A stretch of 8,108 nt of DNA from Pseudomonadota bacterium (GTDB lineage Bacteria; Pseudomonadota; Gammaproteobacteria; Xanthomonadales; Xanthomonadaceae), in the NCBI GenBank assembly GCA_023423675.1, contig JAFAFD010000359.1, positions 1 to 8,108 on the forward strand, in the 5' to 3' direction. Below, piece by piece: positions 6,258 to 8,108 of this stretch. Both the position numbers and the translations under genes were made by a program. Under the pieces are notes generated by a model that saw only the letters and a list, made by a program, of their open reading frames with translations, had not been told where the DNA came from and searched no databases. Position 1 is the first letter of the stretch, and every line of letters starts with the position of its first letter.

Positions 6258-6263
6258 TACAAT
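6258..6263 (+). promoter_or_regulatory. Candidate -10 box of the purH promoter
   Basis: TACAAT matches five of six bases of the sigma-70 -10 consensus and is the only such match in this GC-rich intergenic stretch. It would give a leader of roughly 30 bases before the purH ATG at 6299. No convincing -35 box is found 16-18 bases upstream, and no purine operator is recognised. Confidence 0.45.
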
Positions 6264-6298
6264 ATCGGCCCCGCTCCGCTGCCGATTGCCCTGTCCCC

Positions 6299-7882
6299 AT
6301 GACTGCTGATCTGTTGCCCGTCCGTCGGGCCCTCCTTTCTGTTTCCGACAAGACCGGCCTGGCCGAGCTGGCTACCGCGCTGGCTGCCCGCGGCGTCGAG
6401 CTGCTGTCCACCGGCGGTACCGCCAAGGCCATTCGCGACATGGGCCTGGCCGTAAAGGACGTGGCCGACGTCACCGGTTTCCCGGAAATGATGGACGGCC
6501 GGGTCAAGACCCTGCACCCGATGGTGCACGGCGGCCTGCTCGGCCGTTCGGGCCTGGATGACGCGGTGATGGCCGAGCACGGCATCGGCGCCATCGACCT
6601 GCTGGTGCTGAACCTGTACCCGTTCGAAGCGGTCACCGCCAAGGCCGACTGCAGCCTGGCCGACGCGGTGGAGAACATCGACATCGGCGGCCCGGCCATG
6701 CTGCGCTCGGCGGCCAAGAACTTCGCCCGCGTGGCGGTCGCCACCGACCCCTCGCAGTACGCTGAACTGCTGGCCTCGCTGGACGCCAACGACGGCCAGC
6801 TGAGCGCAGGCACCCGCTTCGCCTTCTCGGTGGCCGCGTTCAACCGCGTCGCCCAGTACGACGCGGCCATCAGCAACTACCTGTCGGCGGTCACCGCCAC
6901 CGACGCCGCCGTGCCGGCGCGTGCCGAGTACCCGGCGCAGATGAACTCCACCTTCGTGAAGGTGATGGACCTGCGCTACGGCGAGAACCCGCACCAGAGC
7001 GGCGCGTTCTACCGCGACCTGTACCCGGTGCCGGGCACCCTGGCCACGTTCCAGCAGCTGCAGGGCAAGGAACTGAGCTACAACAACCTGGCCGATGCCG
7101 ATGCGGCGTGGGAATGCGTGCGCCAGTTCGATGCGCCGGCCTGCGTCATCGTCAAGCACGCCAACCCGTGCGGCGTGGCCGTCGGTGCCGGCAACGGCGA
7201 TGCCTACGAGCTGGCCTACGCCACCGACCCGACCAGCGCCTTCGGCGGCATCATCGCCTTCAACAAGCCGCTGGACGCCGCTACCGCGAAGGTCATCCTC
7301 GACCGCCAGTTCGTCGAAGTGCTGATCGCCCCGGACTACGAGCCGGCCGCGCTGGAATACGCGCAGAAGAAGGCAAACGTGCGCGTGCTGCGCATCCCGC
7401 ACGGTGATGGCCTGAACAACTTCGACAGCAAGCGCGTGGGCTCGGGCCTGCTGCTGCAGTCCTCGGACAACCGCGGCATGACCCGTGACGAACTGAAGGT
7501 GGTCAGCAAGGTCGCGCCGACCGACAAGCAGTTCACCGACCTGCTGTTCGCCTGGAACGTGGCCAAGTTCGTGAAGTCCAACGCGATCGTCTACGCCAAG
7601 GACAACCGCACGATCGGCGTCGGCGCCGGCCAGATGAGCCGCGTCTACTCCGCGCGCATCGCCGGCATCAAGGCGGCCGACGCGAACCTGGTGGTGGAAG
7701 GTTCGGTGATGGCCTCCGATGCGTTCTTCCCGTTCCGCGATGGCATCGACGCCGCAGCGGCCGCCGGCATCAAGGCCGTCATCCAGCCGGGCGGTTCGAT
7801 GCGCGATGCCGAAGTGATCGCCGCCGCCGACGAACATGGCCTGGCCATGGTGTTCACCGGCGTTCGCCACTTCCGCCACTGA
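6299..7882 (+). CDS. purH: Bifunctional AICAR transformylase / IMP cyclohydrolase
   Basis: 527-residue PurH, cytosolic, catalysing the last two steps of IMP synthesis: formylation of AICAR with 10-formyl-tetrahydrofolate, then ring closure. Residues 1 to about 200 form the cyclohydrolase domain: SVSDKTGL and STGGTAK near the N-terminus, the [16 protein letters not shown] stretch, and [16 protein letters not shown] from N126. The rest is the transformylase domain with the catalytic K286-H287 in [15 protein letters not shown], and SNAIVYAKD from S427. Length fits the family, both domains are intact and the C-terminus RHFRH is typical. ATG at 6299 is chosen because the conserved domain begins soon after it and upstream in-frame codons lack similarity; the ribosome site before it is weak. 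It is transcribed divergently from the lipid operon and probably together with the downstream lipoprotein gene. Confidence 0.98.
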   Translation: MTADLLPVRRALLSVSDKTGLAELATALAARGVELLSTGGTAKAIRDMGLAVKDVADVTGFPEMMDGRVKTLHPMVHGGLLGRSGLDDAVMAEHGIGAIDLLVLNLYPFEAVTAKADCSLADAVENIDIGGPAMLRSAAKNFARVAVATDPSQYAELLASLDANDGQLSAGTRFAFSVAAFNRVAQYDAAISNYLSAVTATDAAVPARAEYPAQMNSTFVKVMDLRYGENPHQSGAFYRDLYPVPGTLATFQQLQGKELSYNNLADADAAWECVRQFDAPACVIVKHANPCGVAVGAGNGDAYELAYATDPTSAFGGIIAFNKPLDAATAKVILDRQFVEVLIAPDYEPAALEYAQKKANVRVLRIPHGDGLNNFDSKRVGSGLLLQSSDNRGMTRDELKVVSKVAPTDKQFTDLLFAWNVAKFVKSNAIVYAKDNRTIGVGAGQMSRVYSARIAGIKAADANLVVEGSVMASDAFFPFRDGIDAAAAAGIKAVIQPGGSMRDAEVIAAADEHGLAMVFTGVRHFRH

Positions 7883-7898
7883 TCCTGGAGCGACACGG

Positions 7899-8108
7899 AT
7901 GTCCGCAGTCTCGATCAAGCCCCTGGTTCTGCCCGCCCTGATGGGCGCGGCCCTGCTGGCCGGCTGCAAGCCTGCCGCCGAGCCGGCACCCGCCTCTGCC
8001 CCGCAGGCAGAGGCACCGGCCGCGGCCAGCACCCCACCGGCCGGGCAAGTCAGCCGCCCCGCGCGCCAGCAGGCCTTCCTGACCGCGCCTTACGGCAAGG
8101 ACGCGCAG
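7899..8108 (+). CDS. Putative lipoprotein, N-terminal part (cut by window end)
   Basis: The first 70 residues are visible. A signal peptide with one Lys, a hydrophobic core and the lipobox LAGC predicts lipid attachment at C23 and export by the lipoprotein pathway. After the Cys comes a low-complexity linker rich in Ala and Pro (about 24-50), then the start of a folded region ([14 protein letters not shown]). The residue after Cys is Lys, not Asp, so outer-membrane sorting is expected by the usual rule, though this rule is less certain outside enterics. The start has GGAG (7887-7890) eight bases upstream, and only 16 bases separate it from the purH stop, so the two are probably co-transcribed. 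No family is recognised from this part. Confidence 0.85.
   Translation, partial: MSAVSIKPLVLPALMGAALLAGCKPAAEPAPASAPQAEAPAAASTPPAGQVSRPARQQAFLTAPYGKDAQ

Noticed and set aside
6182..6298. Upstream in-frame extension of purH
   Set aside because: The extra 39 residues have no PurH similarity, PurH proteins usually start just before the SVSDKTGL stretch, and the likely promoter lies inside this segment.
6257..8032. 591-codon minus-strand open frame antisense to purH
   Set aside because: purH on the plus strand is complete and unmistakable; the antisense product is a low-complexity shadow of its codon bias.

Overview
The window looks like a chromosomal segment of a high-GC gammaproteobacterium, most likely Stenotrophomonas or a close relative in the Xanthomonadaceae. 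The clues are the high GC content and strong GC bias at third codon positions, and the intergenic hairpins headed by GTAG at 1-318, which match the SMAG type of REP repeat known from Stenotrophomonas maltophilia. The genus is an inference; no marker gene in the window fixes it.

Layout. Positions 1-298 hold no gene. They contain an inverted pair of SMAG-type repeats (1-74) and a 112-bp direct tandem repeat (95-206 and 207-318), whose second copy runs into the 3' end of the first gene. From 299 to 6117 six genes lie on the minus strand, tightly packed and probably one operon. In transcription order they are: a CDP-alcohol phosphatidyltransferase-like protein (YnbA, 5500-6117, GTG start); an alpha/beta hydrolase fused to a methyltransferase (YnbC, 3701-5452); a membrane PAP2-like phosphatase fused to a dual-specificity phosphatase (YnbD, 2367-3701); an unrecognised 145-residue membrane protein (1933-2370); a PlsC-type acyltransferase (1291-1920); and a CdsA-like phosphatidate cytidylyltransferase (YnbB, 299-1294). 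Four of the five junctions overlap by 1-4 bases or have 12 bases between the genes; only ynbA-ynbC has a 47-base gap. A 181-bp divergent intergenic region (6118-6298) separates this operon from purH on the plus strand (6299-7882). purH is followed after 16 bases by the start of a lipoprotein gene cut by the window end (7899 onward).

How the genes fit together. The minus-strand genes resemble the E. coli ynbABCD cluster, whose role as far as I know is not established, but the order is changed and two genes are added. The predicted activities line up as a self-contained membrane-lipid module: acylation to phosphatidate, activation to CDP-diacylglycerol, transfer to an unknown head-group acceptor, dephosphorylation of the product or a phosphate/head-group transfer, and hydrolysis or methylation of a lipid or its head group. 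YnbA has Asn at two of the four normally Asp positions of its family motif, so its chemistry or acceptor may differ from that of housekeeping phospholipid synthases. This operon is the most interesting part of the window. purH is ordinary purine biosynthesis (last two steps to IMP).
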